64,000 bases of DNA. Source: Mauremys mutica (lineage: Eukaryota; Chordata; Testudines; Geoemydidae). The translations under genes and the position numbers were made by a program. Location of the stretch: the NCBI RefSeq assembly GCF_020497125.1, contig NC_059075.1, positions 63,755,321-63,819,320 on the forward strand. Reading direction: 5' to 3'. The stretch's first letter is position 1. Every line of letters starts with the position of its first letter. The notes under the pieces are model-generated. The model ran no database searches. It was not told the origin of the DNA and worked only from the letters and a program-made list of their open reading frames with translations. This document shows positions 15,340-25,997 of the stretch, piece after piece.

Positions 15340-15838
15340 CCAGCTACAAATGTTTCTTTTTTGCAGAGGCTAGTGAAGATTAGAAGGTGAAAAAAACGCA
15401 TTCGGGATGAAATGTTCTCTGAGCTCCTGCTGTCCTCCCAAACTGACAGAGCACAGCAGAATGCGTGGAGGCAGACAATGTCAGAGAGCAGGAAAGCACA
15501 ATATGAACGCGAGGAGAGGTGGCAGACTAAGGGGAGAGAATAAGTGGCGGGCTGAAGATGATAGCTGGCATCAGCTTACTGACAGAAGGCAAGAGTCGAT
15601 GCTCAGGCTGCTGGAAGATCAAACTCATATGCTCCAGTGTATGACTGAGCTGCAGGAAAGGCAGCAGGAGCACAGACCGCCGCTACAGCCCCTGTGTAAC
15701 CAACAGCCCTCCTCCCCAGGTTCCACTGCCTCCTCACCCAGATGCCCAAGAACGCAGTGGGGGGGGGGCCCTCTGGCCACCCAGCCACTCCACCCCAGAG
15801 GATTGCCCAAGCAACAGAAGGCTGGCCTTCAATAAGTT
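15340..15838 (+). pseudogene. Harbinger Myb-like accessory protein, second exon, decayed
   Basis: The segment follows an acceptor-like TCCACCAG and parallels exon 2 of the Myb/SANT gene in the 25.6-kb copy. It encodes an arginine/lysine-rich start (KKRIRDEMFSELL), then a charged coiled-coil-like stretch with YEREERW and repeated W/R/E residues, then LQERQQEHR-type glutamine-rich sequence and a proline-serine tail. Several in-frame stops and frame changes disable it, including a TGA inside the initial basic cluster. The DNA-binding first exon is absent in this copy. In this family the Myb-like protein partners the transposase for DNA binding and nuclear import. This copy cannot make it. Confidence 0.75.
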
Positions 15839-16079
15839 TTAAAAAGTTTTAAAGTGCAGTGTGTCCTTGTCCTTCCCTCCTCCACCACCCCACCCCACCT
15901 GGTGCTTCCCTCCTCCACCACCCCTCCCGGGCTACCTTGAAAGTTATCCCCCTATTTGTGTGATGAATTAATAAAGAATGCATGAATGTGAAGCAACAAT
16001 GACTTTATTGCCTCCGCAAGCAGTGATTGAAGGGGGCTGGGGGGGAGTGGATAGCTTACAGAGAAGTAGAGTGAACCAA

Positions 16080-16102
16080 GGTGTGTGTGTGTGTGGGGGG
16101 GT
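16080..16102. repeat. (TG)n/poly-G simple repeat
   Basis: A short GTGTGTGTGTGTGTG run followed by poly-G, inside Harbinger copy 1 beside the transposase 3' end. Confidence 0.8.
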
Positions 16103-16127
16103 CATCAAGGAGAAACAAACAGAACTT

Positions 16128-17408
16128 TCACACCGTAGCCTGGCTAGTCATGAAACTGATTTTCAAAGCTTCTCTGATGTGCACCGCACCCTCCTGTACT
16201 CTAACCGCCCTGGTGTCTGGCTTCACATAATCAGCGGCCAGGCGATTTGCCTCAACCTCCCACCCTGCCATAAACGTCTCCCCCTTACTCTCACAGATAT
16301 TGTGGAGTGCACAGCAAGCAGTAATAACAATGGGAATATTGGTTTTGCTGAGGTCTATCCAAGTCAGTAAACTGTGCCAGCGCGCTTTTAAAGGTCCAAA
16401 TGCACATTCTACCACCATTCTGCACTTGCTCAGCCTATAGTTGAACAGCTCCTGACTACTGTACAGGCTGCCTGTGTATGGCTTCATGAGCCATGGCATT
16501 AAGGGGTAGGCTGGGTCCCCAAGGATAACTATAGGCATTTGAACATCCCCAACAGTTATTTTCTGGTCTGGGAAGAAAGGCCCTTCCTGCAGCTTTTGAA
16601 ACAGACCAGAGTTCCTGAAGACGCGAGTGTCATGTACCTTTCCTGGCCATCTCACGTTGATGTTGGTGAAACGTCCCTTGTGATCCACCAGTGCTTGCAG
16701 CACCATTGAAAAGTACCCCTTGCGGATTATGTACTCGCTGGCTTGGTGCTCCGGTGCCAAGATAGGTATATGGGTACTGTCTATCACCCCATCACAGTTA
16801 GGGAATCCCATTGCAGCAAAGCCATCCACTATGACCTGCACATTTCCCAGAGTCACCACCCTTGATATCAGCAGCTCTTTGATTGTGTTGGCTACTTGGA
16901 TCACAGCAGCCCCCACGGTCAATTTGCCCATTCCAAATTGATGCCCGACTGACCGGTAGCTGTCTGGCATTGCAAGCTTCCACAGGGCTATCGCCACTCA
17001 CTTCTCAACTGTGAGGGCTGCTCTCATCCTGGTATTCTGGCGCTTCAGGGCAGGGGAAAGCAAGTCACAAAGTTCCATGAAAGTGCCCTTATGCATGCAA
17101 AATTTTCGCAGACACTGAGCATCATCCCAGACCTGCAACACTATGCAGTCCCACCAGTCTGTGCTTGTTTCCCGGGCCCAGAATCGGCGTTCCACAGCAT
17201 GAACCTGCCCCATTAACACCATGGTGTGCACATTGCCGGGGCCCATACTTTCCAAGAAGTCTATGTCCTCATCACTCTCGTCACCACACTGCCGTCGTCT
17301 CCTCGCCTGGTTTTGCTTTGGCAGGTTCTGGTTCTGCATATACTCCAGGATAATGCGCATCGTGTTTACAGTGCTCATAATTGCTGCAGTGATCTGAACA
17401 GGCTCCAT
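16128..17408 (-). pseudogene. HARBI1-like DDE transposase, one nonsense codon (copy 1)
   Basis: This is a reading frame of 427 codons from ATG at 17408 to the stop at 16128, broken by a single in-frame TGA just below 17001, after ALTVEK. The 25.6-kb copy has CGA (Arg) there, so this is a CpG-type C to T decay. The N-terminal part carries an acidic GDESDEDIDF segment after an Arg-rich RRRRQ patch. The DDE_Tnp_4 catalytic core follows in order: VIDSTHIPI (first Asp), PGKVHDTRVF (His-Asp), ILGDPAYPLMPWLMKPY (second conserved Asp) and RMVVECAFGPLKARW (Glu). The first-Asp block has Ser where the related copy has Gly. The family makes staggered cuts at TWA-like targets. This copy is inactive as it stands unless the stop is read through. 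Confidence 0.92.
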
Positions 17409-17566
17409 GATCCTAGTGCTATGGTGTCTGGGCTGAAAAAAGATGTGAAACGATTGTCTGCTCTGACGGAGGGAGGGCTGACTGACGACATGGCTTACAG
17501 GGAATTACAGTCCACAAAGTGGGTGGCTTTGCATCAAGGAGAAACACAAACAACTGTCACACAGAA

Positions 17567-17612
17567 TGGCCCCCTCAAGGATCGAACTCAAAACCCTGGG
17601 TTTAGCAGGCCG
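17567..17612 (-). repeat. tRNA-SINE fragment inside Harbinger copy 1
   Basis: Read on the minus strand it gives GGCCTGCTAAACCCAGGG followed by TTTTGAGTTCGATCCTTGAG, which contains a B-box (GAGTTCGATCC). The same segment occurs in the tRNA-derived SINE at 46588-46775. Only the middle of the tRNA-like head is present. It sits in the stretch unique to this copy. Confidence 0.6.
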
Positions 17613-17721
17613 TTGATTTCACAGAGGAAGGGTAAAAGGGAGGGAGGAAGCAAATGAAGACAAAACAAATCGGGTCTATTTCTTGTTTTGATCCACTCCA
17701 TCTATCTTTTACATCTTTAGG

Positions 17722-17914
17722 GTGGTAGCAGACGATGCAGTTCGACTGCTAGCCATCATCATCTCCTGGGTGCTCGGCAGAAGATAGGAATCACCTGGCT
17801 GAGTCACTCCCATGTCTGCCCAGGCGCCCCTGACTGACCTCACCGAGGTCGGTTAAAAGAGCATCCAGGAATACGACGACTATGGCTACCAGTCGTAATG
17901 CACCGTCTGCTGCC
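17722..17914. repeat. Imperfect hairpin within Harbinger copy 1
   Basis: Arms at about 17722-17754 (GGTAGCAGACGATGCAGTTC...) and 17882-17914 (its approximate reverse complement, ...GCACCGTCTGCTGCC) can fold back around about 125 bp. Variants of the arm recur as scattered motifs in the 40.5-kb Harbinger derivative (41343, 41475, 42081 and 42132 areas). Confidence 0.65.
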
Positions 17915-18399
17915 AAAAGGCAATGAGATGCTGCTGTGTAGCAATGCAATCCCACATCTGCCATCACCCAGGAGACTTACGGTGACGGTCAGCTGTGCGG
18001 GCTCCATGCTTGCCGTGGTATGGAGTCTGCACAGTTAACCCAGGAAAAAAAAGTCACGAAAGGATTGTCTACCATTGCTTTAACAGAAGGAGGAAGGGAG
18101 GGGGGGCCTGACGACATGTACCCAGAATCACCCGCAACACTGTTTTTGCCCCAGCAGGCATTGGGATCTCAACCCAGAATCCCAATGGGCAGCAGAGACT
18201 GTGGGAACTGTGGGATAGCTACCCACAGTGCAACACTCCGGAAGTCGACACTAGCCTCGGTACTGTGGACGCAGTCCGCTGACTTAATGCACTTAGAGCA
18301 TTTTTGTGGGGACACACACAATCGACTGTATAAAAACGATTTCTGAAAAACCTACTTCTATAAATTTGACCTAATTTTGTAGTGTAGACATACCCTGAC

Positions 18400-18540
18400 A
18401 GGCATAACCTATACCAGCATAAGCACAGTTATACCTATATAGCTACATCTACACTGGTATAGCTACACCAGTTAAAAACCTGCCCCACATCTAACCAACA
18501 TATCTATACCAGTGAACTTTGTAAGTGTAGACCAGACCTC
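18400..18540. repeat. MITE remnant abutting Harbinger copy 1
   Basis: A diverged short palindromic element full of TATACC/GGTATA motifs, ending AAGTGTAGACCAGACCT. It resembles the common sauropsid MITEs with GGTCTACACT termini. It directly follows the Harbinger terminus, so one inserted beside or into the other. The boundaries are approximate. Confidence 0.5.
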
Positions 18541-18610
18541 AGTGGCAAAGGTAGGAATAGAAGAATCCAGGAGTTCTGATTCCTAGTCTACTGTGCTAAT
18601 CACTAGAAAA
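18541..18610 (-). repeat. MIR/CORE-type SINE fragment
   Basis: Read on minus, the segment gives TCTAGTGATTAGCACAGTAG followed by ACTAGGAATCAGAACTCCTG, the typical tRNA-derived head of MIR-like SINEs. Only about 70 bp is recognisable. Confidence 0.5.
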
Positions 18611-19351
18611 CATTATCTACCCAATGATTATAATTACTGGCTTTTCTCTACAAACTCGCAGATTGCTGTCTCAGTTAAGAAGTCCAGGGGCATTGATCAG
18701 CATCTCTTACAATTGCAAAAGTTTAAATATGTCTCAGAAAGGAATGCTGAGCAAACAAATGGTGAGATAAATAAGATATTCTCTTCCCCACTCATTGAAT
18801 TGTCAGAAATTAATTTGTTTCTTTTATAGACATAAATCCTTTGGCCTCCACAGCACAATTTCTTACTTATACTAGATAGCATATAGTTCTCTCCATCTGA
18901 AATATGGAATGAGATTATTTGTTCTGTTTTTCTTTTTTTGCTGCCTAACATTCCATTCACCATATTGCCCATTTCTTGAAGAAAAAACAATCTGAGTAGA
19001 TAGAAGACATCCATTATGAAATCTTACCAACTCCACTCTCCTCTTTTTAAACCTTGGATTGGCTAAAATAACTTCTATTCTTGGGGTGAAATCCTCTCAT
19101 CAAATCCACATGGTGAACCTAAGTTGGGGGCTGTGGTTTCTTGGCCTGGTTCTCAAGATGCTAGCTCTGGAACTGCTGATCTGAGTCAGAGAGGTTGACT
19201 AGATGCGGCACTATACTATACAACAGCAGAGCTAGTGATACACCAAAAGATGAATCTGTGACCTTTCAACAAGAGCTTCTTCTCTCAGATCACACTGTCT
19301 GCTGCTACTGAAAGTGCAGATCTGCTGTTGCCTGGGACAGCAAGCCTCTTA

Positions 19352-19637
19352 GGGCATGTCAACACAGCAAAGAAAACCCTGTGTTAGGCCCATGCCAGCT
19401 GACTCGGACTTGTGGCGCTCCACCTGCAGGGCTGTTTCACTGCTGTGTAGACTTCTGGGCTTGGGCTGGAGTCTGGGCTCTAGGGCCCTTTGGGATGGGA
19501 ATGTTCCAGAACTTGGGCTCCAGCCCAAGCCCAGAAATCTACACACCAATGAAACAGCCCTGCAGGCTGAGCCCTGCAAGCCCAAGTCGGCTGGCACAGG
19601 CCAGCTGCAGATTTTTCTTTAATGTGTAGACATACCC
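19352..19637. mobile_element. 286-bp palindromic MITE with TTA target duplication
   Basis: The element runs from GGGCATGTCAACACAGCAAA to TTTAATGTGTAGACATACCC. The ends are imperfect inverted repeats, and the interior folds back (GCTTGGGCTGGAGTC... against ...CTCCAGCCCAAGCCC; CTGCAGGGCTGTTTC against GAAACAGCCCTGCAG). TTA flanks both sides (19349-19351 and 19638-19640). The 3-bp TTA duplication and the GTGTAGACATACCC terminus link it to the PIF/Harbinger family. It has no coding capacity. The open frames over it are by-products of the palindrome. Confidence 0.85.
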
Positions 19638-20025
19638 TTAGGAACATTGTGACCAGATCTGTTGTTAATCTGCTCCTGATGCCACTGTCAACACTTTCTC
19701 AGATGTATGAAGCATTATCATATTACATACCTCTCTATGGACAGCTCATGTTGCTCCACCATCAGTTTAGTTTACAACTCAAAAGTGCTCTCCATGTTTT
19801 TTAATGCTTTCATAGACTCACTATAGCAAACTTCATGTATCTTCTCTCTCTCTCCTTCCTGCATCTTCTGCTCATCTAGCATTGACCCTCTGGCTCCTCA
19901 CACAATCTAGACAGTTTTATTATAAGTCTGTATCTTCTGCCATCTAGAATAACTTCCCTATATCTCTCCATCTCATAGATGCTTCATCTTATGTAATGTT
20001 TGCTTCCTTGCTTAGTACAAACCTG

Positions 20026-21760
20026 GAGGTTCTTCGAGATGTGTGGTCCCTCTCTGTATTCCACTGAGGGTTATGCATGCACACTATGCACCCAGAGATG
20101 GAGAATTTGAAAGTAGTGTCCTTTGGTCCACGCATGCGCCTTGACCCGCCTCATGCCTCCATCTGAGGTGATAAAGGAATGCATCGATGATGATCCTCTT
20201 GTCTCGGAAGGAAGGAAGGGAACCCCCACACTTACGTGAGATGGGTCTGTCCACCACTGGAGGGATGACAGTACGTTAGAAGGGACTGTCAGTGTGAAAT
20301 CCATGGAGTGATGGTTTGGTTAGTAACTGGACTGGAGCCACGTCTGAAGGCAGCAAAGATGGAGGCACGCAAAAAGGGTCACTTATGTACATAAAGCCAT
20401 GTGGCCCCAGAGGAACAAGCAAGTCCTGGCTGGTACATAAGAATTGCTCACAATGAAATTTATGACATCGCTCATTGCCTGGAACCTGTCTTTCACTAAA
20501 TAGGCACGTGCTGTGACCAAACTGATCATAGCTGCTATGAAGTCCAGAGACTGTGTGGGATCTAGGATCAATTTCTCAATGTTGATGCTGATTCCGAGGG
20601 ATGAAAGGAGGTTGAGCAACATGGAGGTTGATGCTTGGGCTTCTTGCCTGGACCATACAGCTAGAAGCCAGTCATCAAGATATGGACACACAAGGACCCT
20701 GTAACATCTGACATAGGCCGCTACAACAGAAAAATCTTTGAAGACGACTTTGGAAGCAGTGGCTATTCTGAAGGTGAGCACTTGTACTGGAAATGGTGGA
20801 TGCCCACTGTGAATCTCAGGAAACGTCTGTGGGCCGGATGCATATCGATATGAAAATAAATGTCCTTCATATCAAGAGCCTTAAACCATGTCTTTTTTCT
20901 AAGCATAGGATAATCACTGCCAGTGTGACCATACAAAACTTGAGCTTGTGAATTAAGCAACTGAGATGTTGGAGATTGAGGATTGGATATCTTCTTGGAT
21001 ATCAGGAAGTACATTGAGTAAAACCCCCTTCTTTAGTATTCTGGGGGAACGCGTTCTACTGATCCTCACTGTAATAAGGAGTTCACTTCTTGAGTGAGGA
21101 TTCTCTCATGAGAGTGGTCACTGAAGAGGTACATGGAGGGGGGTATTGGAGGAGGTGCTGTGACAAATTCAATTGTATAGCCATGGCGGATGATGTTCAA
21201 CACCCATTTGTCCCTTGTTATCACACTCCAAGTGTGTGAAAAGAGTGTTAAACAACCCCCAAAGGGGGTAGGATGGTCATCAGGTGGTAGGTGCAGCAGT
21301 TGGTGGCTCTTGGGTTTGCCTCAGAAATACTTGGCTGGAGATTGTATCTGTGACATTGAAGCCTATGAAAGGGGCTCTGGAAAGCAAGATCTGAGTCTTT
21401 TGCTGTTTTCTTGGGGGCTCACAAGGTCTCTGAGGATAGAAATGGGGGGACCTATAGCACTGGATGAATGGTGGGCGGTGTAATTTGCACTTTGGGACAG
21501 GAGTGTAGATACCCAGTGAATAAAAGGTGGCTCTGGAGTCCTTGAGGGTATGTAGTTATTCATCTGTTTTTTGGTTAAGGGAGGTCTTCAATAGTGTTCT
21601 GCACCTCCCTCAGGAAAACAGAGGAATGGAACCAAGATTCCCTACACATAATTATGGCATAGCTATGGCCCTGGAAGAAGTATCTGCTGCATCCACTGCT
21701 GATTGGAGGACCGTCCTATCAGCTTCCCTTCCTCAATAAGCTCCTGAAAACAAGCTTGGT
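20026..21760 (-). mobile_element. Degenerate DIRS-type retrotransposon remnant
   Basis: In minus-strand order this holds a gag C-terminal fragment, a reverse transcriptase fragment and a terminal region with GTTCTTCGAGATGTGTGGTC at about 20031. The same GTTCTTCGAGATGTGT motif is found in the terminus of the DIRS element at 58.4 kb. The gag fragment (about 21490-21600, minus) shows NQKTDE, then LHTLKDSRAT, then SLGIYTPV, diagnostic of vertebrate DIRS gag. Many stops and frameshifts are present. The recombinase is not recognised, so this is an internally deleted or 5'-truncated copy. Confidence 0.8.
20383..21014 (-). pseudogene. DIRS reverse transcriptase fragment with intact YLDD box
   Basis: Two adjoining minus-strand frames encode RT motifs. 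The first (21014-20763) includes WFKALDMKDIYFHIDMHPAH and RRFLRFTVG. The second (20781-20383) includes VAAYVRCYRVLVCPYLDDWL with the catalytic YLDD at 20682-20671, then LGISINIEKL and LDPTQSLDFIAAMIS. The pattern YLDDWL plus the downstream 'D/E-FIGA' type motif is that of DIRS retrotransposons, not LINEs. The two frames overlap in different phases, so at least one frameshift separates palm motifs A and C. No RNase H or recombinase frame continues downstream except traces at 20304-20071 (VPSNVLSSLQWWTDPSHVSV). Confidence 0.85.
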
Positions 21761-21834
21761 TGTGTGGTGGCAGTTATCAGTAAAGTCCCTGAAATAACTG
21801 TAATTCAGGAAATTATATGGGGTTAATAATGCCT

Positions 21835-21966
21835 GATACCTTAGCCCCACTGCCCAGGGCTCAAGCCCTCAGGCTTTGGCTTTGGCCCTGGACACCAACA
21901 AGTCTAAGCCAGCCCTGGCGATCCCATTAAAATGGGGTCTCGACCCACAGTTTGAGAACCACTGCC
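21835..21966. repeat. Short interspersed repeat with hAT-like CAGTGGTTCTCAAACT end
   Basis: The right end reads AGTTTGAGAACCACTG on + (about 21948-21963), the reverse complement of the widespread hAT terminal motif. It is preceded by GGGGTCTCGACCCACAG. The opposite terminus is not seen. It is a decayed non-autonomous copy. Confidence 0.4.
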
Positions 21967-24900
21967 ATAATCACAGCTCTGTGAAGCTCCTCAAAATATC
22001 CCCAGATCTCCTTGTATAACAAACACACCTCTATCAACCTGTCCCACCTATTGCCTCCACTGTTCTCAACATCTACATCTAAAACACTGAAAGCAACTGG
22101 AGTGCATGCAGACAATTTCCCATGGCTCTTGCCAACTCTGGGGGGCAGAGTTAAGGAAGGGCATGTGGTGTCACCAGGTAACCTTAACTGTGTTTTTCAC
22201 CATTTAAACTATATAGCACTACTATCAACACTGCTGGCACAGTAGCTATACTGGAATTTGCTGCTCCATCCCAGCTGCACGACACTCCTCTGTTGAGATT
22301 TCAAATACTGTGTATCGTAAATTAATGTTACTCAGAGCAGAAGTAACTTTAAACTGTAGGTTTATCTAGCCTCAGTTACACCTTTTTGGAGAGAGGAACA
22401 AGCTGTTCTGAGCAACTGTGTTCTGATTTCTCCCTTCTGCCAGGTTACACCCTATTTCTTTATACATCTATTTTACACAGAGGGATCACAGAGTGAGAGG
22501 AGGGAATGTAAAGAGTGTTTGTGATAGCTCTGTACTTCCATATTTTCTAATATATTGGGTGGTGGGAGCTGGGGGGGAAGGGTATTTTTATAGATTTACC
22601 TGAAGGTAAAATTTTCTGAGTTTACAGTTGTTGTGGTTTGAAAACAGCAATGTTCTTTTAAGGTGCTTTCTCCCTTTAGTTATTGATACAAATGTACAAT
22701 CTTAACTCTAGATTAAGGAAGCTTTTGTTGTGTGACCTAATATAAATGCACTTTAAATGAATGAAATGAGTAACTGCTTTCAGAGAATATTAGTTACATC
22801 ATTATAACAAGTGGTTAATAGGTATCCATATGACTACATGAGATGCTCACAAAATTAGAATATTTTTCTGGAAAATGTATTAAAAATTATAGAATGGGCA
22901 CAGCATTTATTTACTGTTAATGGAGAACTGGGAAGCAGTTGCATTTATAATAATAGTATTACAGGATCTCCTGCTGTCACAGAATGATGGTAAAAGTAAT
23001 ATTTTTCTTGAGTGCAGTGGACATGTCTCCAAACATACAAGTCCAGGGTTTCACTTGACCCTAATTTCAAAAGGCCTGAAAGGATGGTATCCTAAGCTTC
23101 TTTCACCTTCAAAATTTCAGCCTTCCATTTTCACCTCTATAGTCACCAAATTCCTTTCTCTTCATGGTTGCTTTCATCCTTCTGTAACAATGACTGAGGT
23201 AGAGACTATAATATAGCCAGAAGGATGGCCAACTCATTGCTTTTCCTTCTAGAAAGTTAGAATCTACTGGCTTCATAAAACAAGATTTTGGATTCTGTTG
23301 CAAAATCAACTGATGGGCAACTGCAGATCACACTTTTAGTACCATATATTATTAACTGTTTTTAAATCTAGATTTTACACAATAGCTAATAACTTCCAGT
23401 AAGATGTTAATTAGTTCCCAAAGGAAGGTTTTTCATAACTCTTACCTATATACTCTGCCTTTCTAATTAAGAAGCAACCTAAGTAAAATAAGACACTGAA
23501 AATTATAAAATAATATATTTTAACTCAATCACACACAGAGGCTTTACAGCTGAAATATAAGACACTGTCCATTTGAAATTAAAAGGTTTACTTTACTTTA
23601 AATGAGAAATCATTGGTGCTAGTTTGCTTAAAACACATATTACTTATATAGCTGGATTCTTAAACAAGTTGAGTAGTAACTGCAGTGAGTGTGGATTGTA
23701 TCAATATATATATTTTCCCTAGTTCTGAGATGGTTTCATTATATACAAAATATACGGCTGAAGTTAAGCAATTTATTAGTTCCTTTTCCAGCAGTGAAAT
23801 GTATAATTATCAGAAACATTAAAAGCATAAGATAACACTATTCAGATTTTCCTTTCCAAGGCTATACTATAGCTCATTTCTAAAGAGCTACACTTTTCCA
23901 AACTGGATATCTGTTTTGGAAGATTAAAAAAATTAATTGTTCTGGTTTTTTTTTAAACCCAGAGAGGGACCCCATTAACTCTAGTTTTAATTTGTCATGA
24001 GAGTGCACACATACCCTGGCACTCAATCACATGAAAACTGCTTTTATACATTAATAGTGCTGGTTTCAAGCAGCAAACTTGGGGTTGGATTTTGAATGCC
24101 TTCCAAAAGGTTTAAGATTTTTCAGATCTGGAGATGTGGTCAGGTCAAATATAAAGGTAGAAGCCATTTGCAAACTTCAGATCCTGGTTCAGATATTAAA
24201 CACCCCAACATTTTGGTGCTCGTAAGTTTGAGTTCATTTTTAAATTTTGTTATTGCTCCTCTGCACATGTATTTTTGTTTTAACTGTGTGCTATAAAAAT
24301 GTAAAATATGGACCTTCAGCTGCAAAACATTAAGGGCCAAAAGAGGTCTGTAAGGCCCCAAATCCTTCAATCAGATAGCAGGCCCATTCATGTGCATTGA
24401 TCACTATTAAATTAAATGGGACTCTGCAAAGTGATATCCTCTCATGGATCCAGTCGTAGGACTGGCATTACATTTACACTTGTTGCTCACAACTACTTTG
24501 TGCCTCAAAAAGGGAGAATTTGTGAAGAGAAACAGCATTTGCAGGCATAAATTAAGCGGATCTCAGGATATTTGATCAGCATATGCAAATGCAGTTTGCA
24601 TACACATTCTGTGTGTTGTAACATTAAAACTACTGTACACACAAACTGTTCACACAGTAGTTTGTTCACTGTACAAACTACTGTTCACACAGGTGAAAAT
24701 TAAGAATCTAGATCAAGGCTCCTTTGAAAATCTGATATGAAGTGACACAATCTTTAGGAGTTTGTTGAAATTGATAGGTTTCTCATACTCTTTTTTCCTT
24801 TCTCAAGATGTAACTTTTTCTCTTATCTCTCATTCTCTGTTTTTATTTATTTTTTAAATTAGCTGAACCAATGTTAGCAGGAGTGGGAGCGCTAATAAAG

Positions 24901-25359
24901 ATAAGGCTTCAGCTGCTTCTTGCATTTTTACCCCCATGTTTAGTCAATGTCCTTTTCAAAAGATGATTCAGGAGGCAGGAGTCTTGTCTACACTAGGGCT
25001 TCCACCAATTTCAAAATGGGAAGGTATTTTTGTTGTTGTTTTCTTAACTTCTCCCCACCATTCACAAGCCTTTAGAGATGTGATTAGAGCCCAGTTCCTC
25101 CTACCTCAATGGTAAATTACTATATGATCCAGTCTGCAATACAAAATGTGTATATATGCACAGCGCTTAAACATTTTAGAGGCCAAACTATAATGTAGCA
25201 TGGCTTTGCCTCTGTGGATACAAGGCCAGGGGCGGAGCATAGCTTTTTGACATAGTTATAACATGGTTAGGTGATCCCAACCATGCTGGCAAGATCAAGT
25301 CATATTATAACACAGGTGGTCACTATCATGTATAAAGCTCCATGTTTAGAGGGACACTA
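21967..25359. other. TTBK2 intron, no gene seen
   Basis: AT-rich intronic DNA with no convincing coding sequence. The only structured item is the short perfect hairpin at 24654-24684. Confidence 0.7.
24654..24684. repeat. Perfect 11-bp stem hairpin
   Basis: ACAGTAGTTTG (24654-24664) and CAAACTACTGT (24674-24684) are exact reverse complements around a 9-nt loop. Further ACTACTGT/CACACA repeats occur just upstream. Function unknown; it is probably simple-repeat-derived. Confidence 0.7.
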
Positions 25360-25515
25360 TCAACTTTCTTCGATTGCAAGCTCTTCAGGGACAGGACCAT
25401 GTCTTCAAAAATATTTATATTGTATTTTCCACAGTGGGGCTCTGATTCTGTTTTGGTCTTCTGGGTGCTACTGTAATACAAATATCAGGACTACTGTAGT
25501 GTATAGGAATGGGTA
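25360..25515. repeat. Ancient LINE-tail-like interspersed repeat
   Basis: The stretch with GCAAGCTCTTCAGGGACAGG, TGTCTTCAAAAATATT and then GGGTGCTACTGTAATACAAA has the layout of an old L2/L3-type LINE 3' tail common in sauropsids. Family assignment is from memory of the motif, and the copy is diverged. Confidence 0.4.
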
Positions 25516-25997
25516 GTATCCCTCTAAATAGTTTTTGAGCCCTCTAGTGGCACTCATCATGTTCAGTGTTTTAGAAGTTGTCAAAAACTGGTCAGAGCTT
25601 GTACTTAAGCCTGGTCTACACTAGGCGTTTAAATCGGTTTTAGGAGCGTAAAACCGATTTAACGCCACAACCGTCCACACTAGGAGGCACCTTATATCGA
25701 TTTTAATGGCTCTTTAAATCGGTTTCTGTACTCCTCCCCGACGAGAGGAGTAGCGCTAATATCGGGATTAACATATCGGAATAGGGTTAGTGTGGCCGCA
25801 AATCGACGGTATTGGCCTCCGGGCGGTATCCCACAGTGCACCAGTGACCGCTCTGGACAGCATTCTGAACTCGGATGCACTGGCCAGGTAGACAGGAAAA
25901 GCCCCGCGAACTTTTGAAATTCATTTCCTGCTTCCCCAGCGTGGAGAGCTCATCAGCACAGGTGACCACGCACAGCTCATCAGCATAGGTAACAATG

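Larger units (their letters stand above)
14995..18395 (-). mobile_element. PIF/Harbinger DNA transposon, copy 1, 5'-truncated with duplicated end
   Basis: This is an old relative of the 25.6-kb element. It keeps the antisense intron ORF remnant (about 14995-15080), the second Myb-protein exon, the DDE transposase gene and one terminal end, GTGTAGACATACCC at 18382-18395. The Myb DNA-binding exon and the other terminus are missing. The 5' truncation point near 14995 is where similarity to the other copy fades. The leader region is duplicated: the sequence starting CTCCATG at about 17404 recurs at about 18003, with some 500 bp between that includes a hairpin and a SINE fragment. The orientation given is that of the transposase gene. 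Confidence 0.85.

Noticed and set aside
19349..19629. Three open frames with mirrored sequences (for example QPKPRSLHSSETALQ and QPKPRNLHTNETALQ)
   Set aside because: The mirrored translations are produced by the palindromic MITE. There is no gene.
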